Positions 24,721 through 34,332 of a DNA stretch of 64,000 bases are shown here, piece after piece. The notes under the pieces are model-generated. The model was not told the origin of the DNA. It ran no database searches and saw nothing but the letters and a program-made list of their open reading frames with translations. Positions within the stretch are counted from its first letter, which is position 1, and each line of letters starts with the position of its first letter. The stretch covers positions 186,001-250,000 of the forward strand of contig QWHC01000001.1 in NCBI GenBank assembly GCA_021404685.1. Reading direction: 5' to 3'. The DNA is from Chloroflexi bacterium CFX4. Lineage in GTDB: Bacteria > Chloroflexota > Anaerolineae > Aggregatilineales > UBA2796. The translations under genes were made by a program, and so were the position numbers.

Positions 24721-26409
24721 TTGGCACAAGGCACACTCTCTAAGCTGCCCAACACAACGGCTGCTGTTCCCACCCGCCGCACAGGTCGCCGCCTGCGCGG
24801 ACGTTTGCTTTTCCCGCTGATTGTGGCGGGCTTGGTCGTCCTGCCCATCCTAATCCTGCTCTCTGAGGTGCTAAGCCCATCTGTTGAACTGTGGCAGCGC
24901 CTGTGGGAGACGATCCTGCCCCGCATGTTGGGCAATACACTGCTGCTGTTGGGCGGGGTGGGCGCCCTGACGCTGATCATCGGCACGGGTATGGCATGGT
25001 TGGTCACGGCCTACACCTTTCCGCTGCGGGCGTTTTTCGAGCGTGCGCTGCTGCTGCCGTTGGCGGTGCCATCCTTCGTGATGGGCTTCGTCTATATGGC
25101 AACCTTCGATTTCGCCGGTCCCGTCCAAAGCACTTTACGGGCGTGGTTTGGGCAGAGCGCACGCTTTCCCGATATTCGCAGCGGCTGGGGCGCCATCTTG
25201 GTGATGAGCCTTGTGTTGTATCCTTATGTGTACCTCTTAGCGCGGGCAGCCTTCCGTGAGCAGGCAGCCGCCACCTACGAGGCAGCGCGGGTGATGGGCT
25301 ATACCCGCACCCAGACCTTTTTCCGCCTGATTGTGCCGATGGCGCGCCCTTCTCTGGTGGCGGGCATGGCGCTCGCCATGATGGAGGCGATGACCGATTT
25401 CGCCACCGTGCGCTTTTTCAGCTTCCCAACCATCAGCGAGGGCATTGTGCGGCTGTGGGAAGGGCGCATGGATCGGGCGGGCGCCTTTGAGCTTTCGCTG
25501 CTGCTGCTGGGTGTGGCGCTCTGCCTCATCGTGCTGGAGCGCGTGCTGCGTGGCAAGGCGCGCTACTATCAGAGCGGCGGTGTGGGCAGGCGTCCGCCGC
25601 GAATGCCATTGCGCGGTGTTGCGGCGTGGTTGGCAACCGTCGCAAACCTGCTGCTCTTGGGTGCGGCGTTCGTCCTACCGGTCGGTCAGCTCATCGCGTG
25701 GACGCTCAGCTATTTGCAGAGCAACTTTGGTGGCTGGCGAAATGTGTTCGGGCAGTATGTGCTGAACAGCTTTGGTTTGGCAGCTCTAGCAGCCGCCATC
25801 ACAGTGCTGCTGGCGCTGGTGATTGCCAACGGCGTGCGTTTGCGCGGCGGACGTGCGGCGCGCCTTGTGGCACGGCTTGCCACGCTTGGCTACGCGCTGC
25901 CCGGTGCCGTGATTGCCGCCGGCGTGCTGCTGACCCTTGCGCCAATTGACCGTGCGATCAACAATTTTGCCCAACAGATGAACGCCACAGCGCCAGGACT
26001 GATTTTAACGGGTACAATTGTTGGCTTGATGTATGCCTACGCCGTGCGCTTTATGTCGGTTGCCTTCAACAGCGTGGAGGCAAGCCTTGATAAGGTGAAG
26101 CCAAGCATGGAGCAGGCAGCTCGCACGATGGGCGCTAGCCCGCTGCGTGTGTTGTGGCGCATTCATTTGCCGTTGGTCAGCCAAGGCCTGGTTGCCGCCG
26201 CCATTTTGGTTTTTGTGGACGTGATGAAAGAACTGCCCGCCACGATTATGCTGCGTCCGTTCGGCATGGATACATTGGCGATCTGGACGTATATGGCGGC
26301 GGCGGAGTCGTTTTGGGAAGAAGCAAGCCTGCCCGCGCTGACCATTCTGGCAGTTGGGCTGATCCCGGTCTGGCTCTTGATGCGGATCGGCAGCCGGGCA
26401 GAGAGATGA
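24721..26409 (+). CDS. Ferric-iron ABC transporter, permease
   Basis: A 562-residue inner-membrane protein with about 12 hydrophobic segments and two BPD_transp_1 domains in one chain, as in FbpB. The two EAA cytoplasmic loops are visible as YEAARVMGYTRTQTFFRLIVP and MEQAARTMGASPLRVLWRIHLP. The start is TTG 24721 with AGGAAA upstream; the N-terminus is basic. It passes iron through the membrane with energy from the ATPase encoded 25 bp downstream. Confidence 0.9.
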   Translation: MAQGTLSKLPNTTAAVPTRRTGRRLRGRLLFPLIVAGLVVLPILILLSEVLSPSVELWQRLWETILPRMLGNTLLLLGGVGALTLIIGTGMAWLVTAYTFPLRAFFERALLLPLAVPSFVMGFVYMATFDFAGPVQSTLRAWFGQSARFPDIRSGWGAILVMSLVLYPYVYLLARAAFREQAAATYEAARVMGYTRTQTFFRLIVPMARPSLVAGMALAMMEAMTDFATVRFFSFPTISEGIVRLWEGRMDRAGAFELSLLLLGVALCLIVLERVLRGKARYYQSGGVGRRPPRMPLRGVAAWLATVANLLLLGAAFVLPVGQLIAWTLSYLQSNFGGWRNVFGQYVLNSFGLAALAAAITVLLALVIANGVRLRGGRAARLVARLATLGYALPGAVIAAGVLLTLAPIDRAINNFAQQMNATAPGLILTGTIVGLMYAYAVRFMSVAFNSVEASLDKVKPSMEQAARTMGASPLRVLWRIHLPLVSQGLVAAAILVFVDVMKELPATIMLRPFGMDTLAIWTYMAAAESFWEEASLPALTILAVGLIPVWLLMRIGSRAER

Positions 26410-26434
26410 TAATCAATAGGGCTGAGGGTCTAGT

Positions 26435-27475
26435 GTGAATGACATCCTGATTGAACTGCGCGGCGTGAGCAAAACCTTTGGCGCAGCGCCTGCGGTGGAT
26501 GATGTTTCGCTGTGTGTGGAGCGTGGCGCGATCCACGTGCTGCTTGGGGCCAGCGGCTGCGGCAAAACTACCACCTTACGCCTAATCGCGGGGCTGGAGA
26601 CGCCGGACAGCGGTGAAATCTGGCTGAACGGCGAATGCGTGGCAGGGCGCGGCGCATGGTCGCCACCGGAAGCGCGGCGGATTGGTATGGTCTTTCAAGA
26701 CTACGCGCTGTTTCCACACCTCACCATTCGGCAAAATGTGCTGTTTCCGTTGGCATCGCTGAATGGCAAGCTGAGCCATACAGCGCGAGAGGCGCGTGTG
26801 CGCGAAATGCTCGATTTGGTCGGCTTGGCGCACTGCCTAGATCGCTTTCCGCACCAGCTCAGCGGCGGCGAGCAGCAGCGCATTGCCCTAGCGCGTGCCT
26901 TAGCGCCCAATCCTTCTGTGGTGCTGCTGGACGAGCCATTCAGCAACCTTGACGCAGCGCTGCGGCGCACCATGCGTGAGGAAGTGCGCCAAATTCTGCA
27001 CGCGGCAAATGCAACCGCGATTTTTGTGACGCACGATCAAGAGGAAGCGCTCAGCCTTGCCGATACAGTCGTGATCATGCGCGGCGGCAAGGTGCAGCAG
27101 GTCGGCGCGCCGCAAGAGGTCTATCTGCGCCCGATCAGCCGTGAGGTTGCCGCCTTCTTGGGCGAGGCGAACTTTATTCATGGCGTGGCAGAGGGTGAAG
27201 TAGCACACTGTGCTTTGGGCAAGCTGCCGTTGGCTGCACCGATGCACGGCAAGGTCTCGCTCATGATTCGCCCTGAGGCACTGCGCTTGACGGCAAGCCC
27301 TGAGGGCAGCGCTGAAGTGGTTGCCATTCGCTTCTTTGGGCATGATCAACTGCTGCGGCTGCGCTTTGCGGATGCCACAGAGCTAGACGTGCGGACGTGG
27401 GGCAGCGCCGAGTTGGCGCTTGGCGAGTATGTGGCGGTCAGCGTGCGCGGCAGCGTAATGGCATACACCAATTGA
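26435..27475 (+). CDS. Ferric-iron ABC transporter, ATP-binding protein
   Basis: A 346-residue ABC ATPase. Walker A is GASGCGKTT, the signature [15 protein letters not shown], and Walker [13 protein letters not shown], with H-loop [14 protein letters not shown]-like regulatory tail follows residue 240 ([11 protein letters not shown]). The start is GTG 26435. It powers the permease upstream. The sugar transporter at 31985-35220 lacks an ATPase gene, but this one is an unlikely partner because its sequence and operon belong to the iron type. Confidence 0.93.
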   Translation: MNDILIELRGVSKTFGAAPAVDDVSLCVERGAIHVLLGASGCGKTTTLRLIAGLETPDSGEIWLNGECVAGRGAWSPPEARRIGMVFQDYALFPHLTIRQNVLFPLASLNGKLSHTAREARVREMLDLVGLAHCLDRFPHQLSGGEQQRIALARALAPNPSVVLLDEPFSNLDAALRRTMREEVRQILHAANATAIFVTHDQEEALSLADTVVIMRGGKVQQVGAPQEVYLRPISREVAAFLGEANFIHGVAEGEVAHCALGKLPLAAPMHGKVSLMIRPEALRLTASPEGSAEVVAIRFFGHDQLLRLRFADATELDVRTWGSAELALGEYVAVSVRGSVMAYTN

Positions 27476-27493
27476 GCGCTTGGAATGCGATAG

Positions 27494-27523
27494 GGTGAGG
27501 GTCGGGCGTGTTCGACCCTCACC
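27494..27523. terminator. Hairpin between convergent iron ATPase and M20 genes
   Basis: GGTGAGGGTCG (27494-27504) and CGACCCTCACC (27513-27523) form a perfect 11-bp stem with an 8-nt loop. No T-run follows on either strand, so it may end transcription only weakly or stabilise the 3' ends of both messages. Confidence 0.6.
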
Positions 27524-27531
27524 GACTTGCC

Positions 27532-28743
27532 CTACGCCTTCAGCGCAGCAGGCAGCAGCGCATAGAAAGCTGTGGCGTCCACCACATCATCAAGGCGCAC
27601 CTGATCTTGGGTGGTGTGCGCGTGAACTTCATCGCCCGGTCCGAAGCCGATGCTTGGAATGCCCGCTTTGCCCATCCAATAGATGCCGTTGGTGCTGAAG
27701 TTCCACTTGCCGCTTGGCGGCGCGCTGCCGTTCAGTGCGGCAAGCGTGCTTTGCCCTGCCTGCACCAATGGGTGCTCCTCGCTTAGCGCCCACGAGGGGA
27801 AGATTTTATCCACTGGGAATACAAAGCCGGTATAGCTCGGATCGTCGTAGTGGAGCAGTTCTAACGTCACATCAGGGCGATCACCAACCACAGCGCGCAC
27901 CTGTGCCAACACGGACTCAGGCGTTTCGCCGAAGGTCATCCGCCGATCAAGATAGATGATCGCCTCATCCGGCACGGCGTTGATCGAAGCGGTGCTGACC
28001 TTCATATCGCTAACCGTGATCTTGCCATGCCCTAAGAACGGATCATCACCGAGTTCTGGCTCCATCTGGCTGATGCGCTCGATGATCGGCAGCAGCTTGT
28101 AGATAGCATTATCGCCCAAGTGGTTGCTGGCGGCGTGTGCGCTGCGCCCTTTGGCAACCACGCGCATCTCGACGCGCCCTTTATGCCCACGGTAAACCTG
28201 CATTCGCGTTGGTTCGCCAATCACCACAAAATCAGGGCGGATGCCTTCCACCTCGACCAGTGCGTGCGGCGCGATGCCATCGCACCATTCTTCCATGTTG
28301 CCGAAGTAGTAGGCGCTATAGCCTTCCAGCAAGCCCAGATCGCGTGCCAGCGCCAGCCCGTAGATCATGCCCGGCGTGCTGCCTTTTTCATCGCAAGCGC
28401 CGCGTGCATAGAAGATGCCATCCTCAATCTTCCCTGTGAAGGGATCCCATTCCCACGAGGCAGGATCGCCCACGCCAACCGTATCAATGTGGCTATCGTA
28501 GAGCAGTTTACGCGCACCATTCCCAATGCGCCCGACGATGTTGCCCATGCGGTCGAAAAAGACTTCATCAAAGCCGAGCGCCTGCATTTCAGCGGCGGCA
28601 CGCTCACCAACCGCCTTGATCTGGCTATCGTAGCTGGGAATGGCGCACAGTTCGCGCAGGAATTGGATAATTGCCTCGCGTTGGGCTGCCACGCGCTGCT
28701 TGATTTCAGCCGCCAAATCGGTGAGGGTCTGTGGGGTGGACAT
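27532..28743 (-). CDS. M20-family metallohydrolase, YgeY-like
   Basis: A 403-residue zinc amidohydrolase/peptidase from ATG 28743 (GGGAAA upstream; an in-frame start 25 codons earlier has no ribosome site). Metal and catalytic motifs are LLYDSHIDTVGVGD, ARGACDEKGS, GNMEEWCDG, GEPTRMQVYRGHKGR and a final His in EVHAHTTQD. The overall sequence fits the YgeY group named for linkage to selenium metabolism in some bacteria, but no selenium genes are nearby. It likely hydrolyses a dipeptide or N-acyl or carbamoyl amino acid in the cytosol. Confidence 0.85.
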   Translation of the reverse strand: MSTPQTLTDLAAEIKQRVAAQREAIIQFLRELCAIPSYDSQIKAVGERAAAEMQALGFDEVFFDRMGNIVGRIGNGARKLLYDSHIDTVGVGDPASWEWDPFTGKIEDGIFYARGACDEKGSTPGMIYGLALARDLGLLEGYSAYYFGNMEEWCDGIAPHALVEVEGIRPDFVVIGEPTRMQVYRGHKGRVEMRVVAKGRSAHAASNHLGDNAIYKLLPIIERISQMEPELGDDPFLGHGKITVSDMKVSTASINAVPDEAIIYLDRRMTFGETPESVLAQVRAVVGDRPDVTLELLHYDDPSYTGFVFPVDKIFPSWALSEEHPLVQAGQSTLAALNGSAPPSGKWNFSTNGIYWMGKAGIPSIGFGPGDEVHAHTTQDQVRLDDVVDATAFYALLPAALKA

Positions 28744-28897
28744 GGATTGTATTTCCCTTAGGTTGAACCATCTTAAACCATGCTGTTGAGCGTAGCGCAG
28801 TGCTGCATCACTTGGCAAGGGGTGAAGTTGGGCGGGCGTTCAGGCTGAGGCAGTGCAACCAGCCGCTAGCACCTTCCCTGAACTATCAATAGCCTGC

Positions 28898-29494
28898 CTA
28901 GCCTTCATAGCCCTGAGCGCGCAAAGCAGCCGCCAGTGCCTGCAACGCCCGATATTGCAGCGCCTTGATGGCATCGACCGTCTTACCCATCACCTGCGCG
29001 GTTGCCTCTAGGTTATAGCCCTCAATGAAGCGCAAGCCGATCACCTGCCGCTGCGGATCGGTCAGGCTGCCCAGTGCGGCGCGCAGTTGGTCGGCGCGGT
29101 ATTCGGCGAGCAGCGGCGCGTCAAGGTCGCTCTCAGTGCTGATCTCGACAGTATCCAGCGGTGCTTGATCAGCGGTGCGCTTATAGCGGCGGTAGTGATC
29201 AATCACCCGCGCATGGGCAATCCGATACAGCCAGACCAACAAGGGTGCGCTGCGATCTTCATAAGTGGGCAGGCTCTCCACCACACGCAGAAAAACCTCA
29301 GCGGTGAGGTCTTCGGCAGTTTGTGCCGATTCCACACGAAAGAGGATGTAACGGTAGATTTTATCCACATAAGCGCGGTAGAGTGCCGTGAAGGCGTTTT
29401 GGTCACCGCGCTGCGCCGCCTTGATCAACGCTTGTTCGCGCCGCCGTTCCACCGTGAATGCCCTGCGCCCTTCCGAATTGCTGTGCAGGTGCAA
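28898..29494 (-). CDS. ECF-type RNA polymerase sigma factor
   Basis: A 198-residue sigma-70 family protein with only regions 2 and 4. Region 2 includes YVDKIYRYILFRVESAQTAED and WLYRIAHARVIDHYRR; region 4 includes LTDPQRQVIGLRFIEGYNLEATAQVMGKTVDAIKALQYRAL. Such factors redirect RNA polymerase to stress or envelope genes. No anti-sigma gene is adjacent, so its control is unknown. The start is uncertain: TTG 29494, or GTG 29451 (VERRRE) with an AGGG upstream. Confidence 0.9.
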   Translation of the reverse strand: MHLHSNSEGRRAFTVERRREQALIKAAQRGDQNAFTALYRAYVDKIYRYILFRVESAQTAEDLTAEVFLRVVESLPTYEDRSAPLLVWLYRIAHARVIDHYRRYKRTADQAPLDTVEISTESDLDAPLLAEYRADQLRAALGSLTDPQRQVIGLRFIEGYNLEATAQVMGKTVDAIKALQYRALQALAAALRAQGYEG

Positions 29495-29635
29495 TTGTAA
29501 TCACGGGAAGGCGAATCGCGCTAATGTGTTATGAGAAAAAGCGCGGCAAAATGAAGCTGAGGAAATGTTGCCCAACACAAGCCGCCTGCGGATCCTCAAC
29601 CCTCCCCAAATTTAGGCATTTCTTACACAGAGCGC

Positions 29636-29664
29636 TTGTCTTGTGCGCGAACCCGCACTATAAT
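29636..29664 (+). promoter_or_regulatory. Promoter of the Bax-inhibitor gene
   Basis: TTGTCT (29636-29641) and a perfect TATAAT (29659-29664) are 17 bp apart, 67 bp before the start codon. Confidence 0.8.
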
Positions 29665-29730
29665 AAAAACTAACCAAATCAGACAAAGCACTAAGCACAG
29701 CCTTAGAAGCGATTCGTAACGGAGGTTCGT

Positions 29731-30513
29731 ATGGGCTTTTTCTCAAACGTAGAAGCTGAAAGCCGTCCCCTGCCGATGGGCATGGACATGGCAAGCATTA
29801 TGCGCCAAGTGTACTTGTGGTTGGCAGCCGGCTTGTTGGTGGCTTTCGGCATTGCCTTCATCCTCGGCGCGCCAATCCGCGAGTTACTCACGGTCGTGCT
29901 GAATGGTGACGCAACGTTGGCACAGCAGCAGCAACTGGCAGCGGCAATCAGTGCTTCGCCCCTGCTTAACCCTGTTCTGTCCATCGGCTCGCTGATCGCC
30001 TACTTCATCCTTGCCTTTGCGCTCCAGCCGATCATCATGCGTTCCAACACCACGGTTGGCGCCCTTTTCTATTTCCTGTTCACGGCGCTGTTTGGCTACA
30101 TGCTCGGCGGCATTCTGCTGTCCTATCAGATTGGCGATATTATCGCTGCGCTGATCGCTACGGCAGGTATGTTCGGCGTGATGAGCTTCTTGGGCTATAC
30201 TACTAAGATTGACCTCTCCAAGTTCGGCAGCATCCTGCTGATGGCGCTCATCGGCTTGATCATCGCCAGCGTGGTGAACATCTTCCTACGCAGCCCTGCC
30301 ATCACGTGGATCATCACCTATGCCGGTGTGCTGATCTTCGCCGGCTTGACTGCCTACGACACGCAGTGGATCAAGAATAACGCCGCGCAGATCGCCCAAA
30401 CTGGCGACCAAACCGGCGCGCAGCGCATCGCCCTGATCGGTGCGTTCCACCTGTTCCTAGATTTCGTGAACCTGTTCCTGTTCCTGCTGCGTATCTTCGG
30501 CAACCGCGATTAA
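29731..30513 (+). CDS. Bax inhibitor-1 / YccA family membrane protein
   Basis: A 260-residue protein with seven hydrophobic segments and the family's C-terminal signature, here ALIGAFHLFLDFVNLFLFLLRIFG. A GGAGG ribosome site at 29720-29724 supports ATG 29731. Members form pH-sensitive calcium or ion leak channels, and in E. coli YccA modulates the FtsH protease; which role applies is unknown. It is monocistronic, with its own promoter and a hairpin behind it. Confidence 0.9.
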   Translation: MGFFSNVEAESRPLPMGMDMASIMRQVYLWLAAGLLVAFGIAFILGAPIRELLTVVLNGDATLAQQQQLAAAISASPLLNPVLSIGSLIAYFILAFALQPIIMRSNTTVGALFYFLFTALFGYMLGGILLSYQIGDIIAALIATAGMFGVMSFLGYTTKIDLSKFGSILLMALIGLIIASVVNIFLRSPAITWIITYAGVLIFAGLTAYDTQWIKNNAAQIAQTGDQTGAQRIALIGAFHLFLDFVNLFLFLLRIFGNRD

Positions 30514-30546
30514 CGCACGGGCAGCAAACAGACTTTAGCACAGGCA

Positions 30547-30569
30547 GGGCGGGAAAATTCCCGCCCTTT
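30547..30569 (+). terminator. Hairpin after the Bax-inhibitor gene
   Basis: GGGCGGG (30547-30553) and CCCGCCC (30560-30566) form a 7-bp stem with a 6-nt loop followed by TTT. A very similar stem is found at 39056-39075. Confidence 0.65.
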
Positions 30570-30683
30570 GCATTGTGTAGGGACGCCCTTAGCGCATCCC
30601 GCACGAAAAATCGGCAACAGCCAAACCAACACCCACGCATCGCACCCTCCACAGCCAACCCAAAACCAATTTTGCCCAATTGC

Positions 30684-30712
30684 TTGACAAGCGCTTTTTT
30701 TCTCTCTATACT
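30684..30712 (+). promoter_or_regulatory. Promoter of the LacI-type regulator
   Basis: TTGACA (30684-30689) and TATACT (30707-30712) with 17-bp spacing. Transcription should start near 30719, inside the first operator. Confidence 0.88.
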
Positions 30713-30714
30713 GA

Positions 30715-30730
30715 TTGCAAGCGTTTGCAA
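30715..30730. promoter_or_regulatory. LacI-family operator 1
   Basis: TTGCAAGCGTTTGCAA, a near-perfect palindrome with the central CG typical of LacI/GalR operators. It covers the predicted transcription start, so binding would block RNA polymerase. Confidence 0.85.
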
Positions 30731-30800
30731 AAAAGATGGCGCTCAAAAATTGCTCTGCTGTCTTTCCGCGTTTGGCACGCGACTGTTTTTTTGCAGAACT

Positions 30801-30816
30801 TTGCAAACGTTTGCAA
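30801..30816. promoter_or_regulatory. LacI-family operator 2
   Basis: TTGCAAACGTTTGCAA, a perfect 16-bp palindrome 86 bp downstream of operator 1 and 40 bp before the regulator's start codon. Two similar sites at this distance suit either looping by a tetramer or a transcription roadblock. Confidence 0.88.
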
Positions 30817-30855
30817 GAGTCTTTACTTTACGTTATTGAGGCTTATGTTTTCTAA

Positions 30856-31881
30856 ATGAACGGCACACCACCGCGTAAAAACCGCCAGGTGACCATTGTA
30901 GATATTGCCCGTGAAACCGGTGTCTCTTATTCGACGGTCTCGCGGGTGCTGAGTGGTTTTGAGTTTGTTAAGGAAGATACACGGCAGCGCGTGCTAGAAG
31001 CTGCCCAACGCTTAGGCTATGTTGCCAATATTGGCGCACGTAGCCTTGCCGGTGGCAAATCGCACGTGATTGGGCTGCTCGTCCCCGGTCTCGATAACGG
31101 CTACATCGGTGAAGTGGCACGCGGCATTGACGAAGAACTTTCCCGCGTGAATTACGACCTGATGCTCTATACCACGCACCGCCAACGCGGCAAGGAATCC
31201 ACCTACGCGCACTCCATCGCCAACAGCTTAACCGATGGGCTGATCTTGGTTGTGCCACTGCTCACAGACTATTTGCAAAGGCTTCAAGCGCAGAATTTTC
31301 CCTATGTGCTAGTTGATCAAGGCGATCCAACCAACCAGAGCAACATCGTAGATGCGACCAACTGGCAAGGCGCTTATGCTGCCACCGAATACCTAATCAA
31401 TCTGGGGCATAGCCGCATCGGGCTGATCAGCGGTCTGATGCAAATTGCTAGTGCGCGGGAACGCCTTGAAGGCTATAAGGCTGCCCTTGCCGATCACAAG
31501 ATTGCCTTCGATCCCGATCTCGTCGCAGAGGGTGATTTCTGGCAGTCCAGCGGCTATCAGGCAGCGCTCAGCCTGCTTGATCTTAAGCCGCTCCCAACCG
31601 CCATTTTTGCCAGCAATGACCTTTCCGCCTTCGGCGCGATGGATGCCATCCGCGAACGTGGACTGTCCATCCCTGAAGATATTTCCATCGTGGGCTTTGA
31701 CGATATTCCGCAAGCCTCACTGGTACATCCCAAACTGACGACCGTTCGCCAACCACTCGACCAAATGGGACGGGTGGCAGTGCAAATGCTGCTCGATCAG
31801 ATTGAAAATCCTAGTCATCCACCACGCCGCATTACCCTTGCAACCCAGTTGATCGTGCGTGATTCCTGCAAACCCAGATGA
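30856..31881 (+). CDS. LacI/GalR-family transcriptional regulator
   Basis: A 341-residue repressor. The HTH and hinge are [21 protein letters not shown] and [12 protein letters not shown] (residues 12-60). The sugar-binding core follows, with [30 protein letters not shown] and [22 protein letters not shown]. Two matching palindromes precede it, so it probably represses itself and, by position, the sugar locus downstream. The inducer is probably a xylo- or gluco-oligosaccharide, inferred from the neighbouring enzymes. Confidence 0.94.
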   Translation: MNGTPPRKNRQVTIVDIARETGVSYSTVSRVLSGFEFVKEDTRQRVLEAAQRLGYVANIGARSLAGGKSHVIGLLVPGLDNGYIGEVARGIDEELSRVNYDLMLYTTHRQRGKESTYAHSIANSLTDGLILVVPLLTDYLQRLQAQNFPYVLVDQGDPTNQSNIVDATNWQGAYAATEYLINLGHSRIGLISGLMQIASARERLEGYKAALADHKIAFDPDLVAEGDFWQSSGYQAALSLLDLKPLPTAIFASNDLSAFGAMDAIRERGLSIPEDISIVGFDDIPQASLVHPKLTTVRQPLDQMGRVAVQMLLDQIENPSHPPRRITLATQLIVRDSCKPR

Positions 31882-31984
31882 TAGGCAGAGCAAAGGAGGA
31901 CACAAGCAGCAACCCATACACAACGCAATCAGTTCGGTTTACAGGCTAACAGTTAGAGATTGTTCTAAGAGGAGACTTTTTCTC

Positions 31985-33256
31985 ATGTCATACAGCAAAC
32001 GTTTCGCTTATGTGCTGATCGCCCTAGCGCTTCTGGCGTTAGCAGTCGCACCCGTTGCTCAGGCGCAAAGCCCTGTGGTCATCACTTGGTGGCACATCAA
32101 CACCGATGAGACACAGGCAGCCTTCTGGCAGACCATTGCCGATGAATTCGTGGCAGCTAACCCGAATGTGAAATTCGAGATCGTCGTTTTGGAAAATGAG
32201 GCCTTCAAGAGCCGCCTCGTTACCGTGATGCAAGCGGGCGATCCACCGGACCTGTTCCAGAGCTGGGGCGGTGGCGTGCTGTGGCAGTATGCCGAAGCAG
32301 GTTTGGTCAAGAACATTGCCGCCGAGTTGGAAGGCGAGTGGCGCGACTCGTTCAGCGCCCAAGCTGCCCTTGAACTCTACGGACGCAATGGCGAATACTA
32401 TGGCGTGCCGTGGACGTGGGGCGCCGTAGGCATGTTCTATAACAAGGCGCTCTTTGCCCAAGCTGGCATCGAAAAGACGCCCGAAACGTGGACAGAGTTC
32501 ATCGAAGTCGTCAAGACCTTGAAGGCAGCCGGCATCACCCCAATTGCACTGGGCGAACGCGATAAGTGGCCCGGTCACTTCTGGTGGGTCTATCTGGCAA
32601 TCCGCTTGGGCGGTGAAGAGGCATTCTTGGCAGCTTACAACCGTAGCGGCGGCTTTGACGCAGAGCCATTCGTCAAAGCAGGTGAATATCTGAAGGAATT
32701 GATTGACCTCGAGCCATTCTTGGATGGGTACCTCGGTCTGGGCTATGGCGATCAGGCAGCCGCCATGGGCGATGGCAACGCCGCCTTGGAACTGATGGGG
32801 CAGTGGTCGCCCGCTGTGCAAGCTGGCTCCAGCCAGAGCGGCGGCATCGGTGAAGACCTGGGTTGGTTCCCCTTCCCGGTTGTTGAAGGTGGCGCAGGCA
32901 ATCCCAACGATGTGCTAGGTGGTGGTGATGGGTTTGCGGTCGGCGCAAAGGCTGAACCCGAAGTTGTGGAATTCCTCAAGTACATCACCAGCCCTGATGT
33001 GCAGCGCCGTGCTGCGGCGATCTGGGTGGTGCCAACCGTGGCTGCGGCTGAAGATGCCCTCACCGATCCGGTGATGCAGACCATCGTCAAAGCCCGTAAC
33101 GAAGCACCCTACTTCCAGCTCTACTACGATCAGTTCCTGCCGCCCGCTATGGGTCAGGTGGTGAACGACAGCGTGGAAGCGCTCTTTGCCGGTGTATTTT
33201 CGCCAGCCGAAGTGGCGGCGGCAATCGAGGCTGCTGCACAGAGTGAATTAGAGTAA
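31985..33256 (+). CDS. Sugar ABC transporter, extracellular substrate-binding protein
   Basis: 423 residues from ATG 31985, with AAGAGGAG about 10 bp upstream. It has a classic signal peptide (MSYSKRFAYVLIALALLALA, cleavage near AQA-Q) and no lipobox. The mature part is a family 1 solute-binding protein: VVITWWHINTDETQAAF, a DLFQSWGGG motif and VPWTWGAVGMFYNKALF. It should bind oligosaccharides outside the cell and deliver them to the two permeases behind it. Inverted repeats at 33267-33272/33308-33313 follow the stop codon. Confidence 0.92.
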   Translation: MSYSKRFAYVLIALALLALAVAPVAQAQSPVVITWWHINTDETQAAFWQTIADEFVAANPNVKFEIVVLENEAFKSRLVTVMQAGDPPDLFQSWGGGVLWQYAEAGLVKNIAAELEGEWRDSFSAQAALELYGRNGEYYGVPWTWGAVGMFYNKALFAQAGIEKTPETWTEFIEVVKTLKAAGITPIALGERDKWPGHFWWVYLAIRLGGEEAFLAAYNRSGGFDAEPFVKAGEYLKELIDLEPFLDGYLGLGYGDQAAAMGDGNAALELMGQWSPAVQAGSSQSGGIGEDLGWFPFPVVEGGAGNPNDVLGGGDGFAVGAKAEPEVVEFLKYITSPDVQRRAAAIWVVPTVAAAEDALTDPVMQTIVKARNEAPYFQLYYDQFLPPAMGQVVNDSVEALFAGVFSPAEVAAAIEAAAQSELE

Positions 33257-33372
33257 TTCAAGGGTGGGTGTGTAGACCGCTTTGGCTGGAACCGATAGGC
33301 GAGTCCGCACACCTACCACTCGAACCCTGACGTTTTAGCGTCATCGCTAAGTTTAGCAAAAGTGAGCGCGCC

Positions 33373-34326
33373 ATGTCTACCATTCGCTTTCGGGTTCTAC
33401 CGCGAACTGTGCCATCAGTCGCCGACGAAACCTTCATCCGTACACGGAACAAGTGGCTGACCATCGGGCTGCTTGCGCTGCCGGGCATGATCATCTTTTT
33501 GGTCTTCTTTCTGATGCCAATTTCCCAGTCAGGCTATTACAGCCTGTTCAAGTGGAATGGCTTCGGTCCACCGACCGATTTTCGCGGGTTCAGCAACTAT
33601 GTTGACCTTGTGAACGACAGCATCTTCATCAGATCAATTGGTCATAGCCTGATCCTGATGTCGTCTTCGCTGGTTATCCAATTGCCTTTGGCATTAGGCT
33701 TGGCGCTCTTGGTCGGGCGGGGAAAACTTTTCGGAAGGCAAATTTTCCGAGCAATTCTGTTCGTCCCCTACGTCTTCTCGGAAGTGATCACCGCCCTGAT
33801 CTGGTTGTATGTGCTGCACCCAAACTTGGGCTTGATGAACAAGGTGTTTGATGCAATCATCCCGAATTTCAAGTTCATCCCCTGGTTGGCAGATCGCAAT
33901 ATTGCCTTGTACGCAATCTTTTTAGTGCTGACGTGGAAATTTTTCGGCTTTTACATGATTTTGTACATGGCAGGGCTGCAATCTATCCCGAAAGACCTTG
34001 AAGAAGCAGGGCGTATTGATGGCTGCAACGAAGTGCAAGTGCTGCGCTTCATCACCATACCGTTGTTGGGCAGCACCATCCGCCTGACGATCTTCCTCTC
34101 GGTGTTAGGCTCTTTCCAGCAGTTCGTCATTATCTGGATTCTGACACAGGGCGGACCTGTCAACGCAACGTCCACCATTGCCACTTACCTGTTCAAATAT
34201 GGCATTCAGCGTTTTGCGCTTGGCTATGGCAGCGCGGTTGCCGTCGTGCTGTTCTGCATCACGCTGTTCTTCTCTATCGGCTACCAGCGGATTGTTATGC
34301 GCCAGGACTATGCGCTAAGGGACTAA
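33373..34326 (+). CDS. Sugar ABC transporter permease, UgpA/MalF type
   Basis: A 317-residue protein with six hydrophobic segments after a 26-residue polar N-terminus. The first helix is WLTIGLLALPGMIIFLVFFL. The EAA loop that contacts the ATPase is EEAGRIDGCNEVQVLRFITIP. It pairs with the permease encoded 6 bp downstream. The usual partner ATPase is not in the cluster, as in MsmK/UgpC systems that share one ATPase across several sugar importers. Confidence 0.93.
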   Translation: MSTIRFRVLPRTVPSVADETFIRTRNKWLTIGLLALPGMIIFLVFFLMPISQSGYYSLFKWNGFGPPTDFRGFSNYVDLVNDSIFIRSIGHSLILMSSSLVIQLPLALGLALLVGRGKLFGRQIFRAILFVPYVFSEVITALIWLYVLHPNLGLMNKVFDAIIPNFKFIPWLADRNIALYAIFLVLTWKFFGFYMILYMAGLQSIPKDLEEAGRIDGCNEVQVLRFITIPLLGSTIRLTIFLSVLGSFQQFVIIWILTQGGPVNATSTIATYLFKYGIQRFALGYGSAVAVVLFCITLFFSIGYQRIVMRQDYALRD

Positions 34327-34332
34327 GCGACC

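Noticed and set aside
27532..28743. Selenium metabolism gene set suggested by the YgeY-like hydrolase
   Set aside because: No selenophosphate synthase, selenocysteine machinery or xanthine-dehydrogenase-type genes are near; the family name alone is not evidence.
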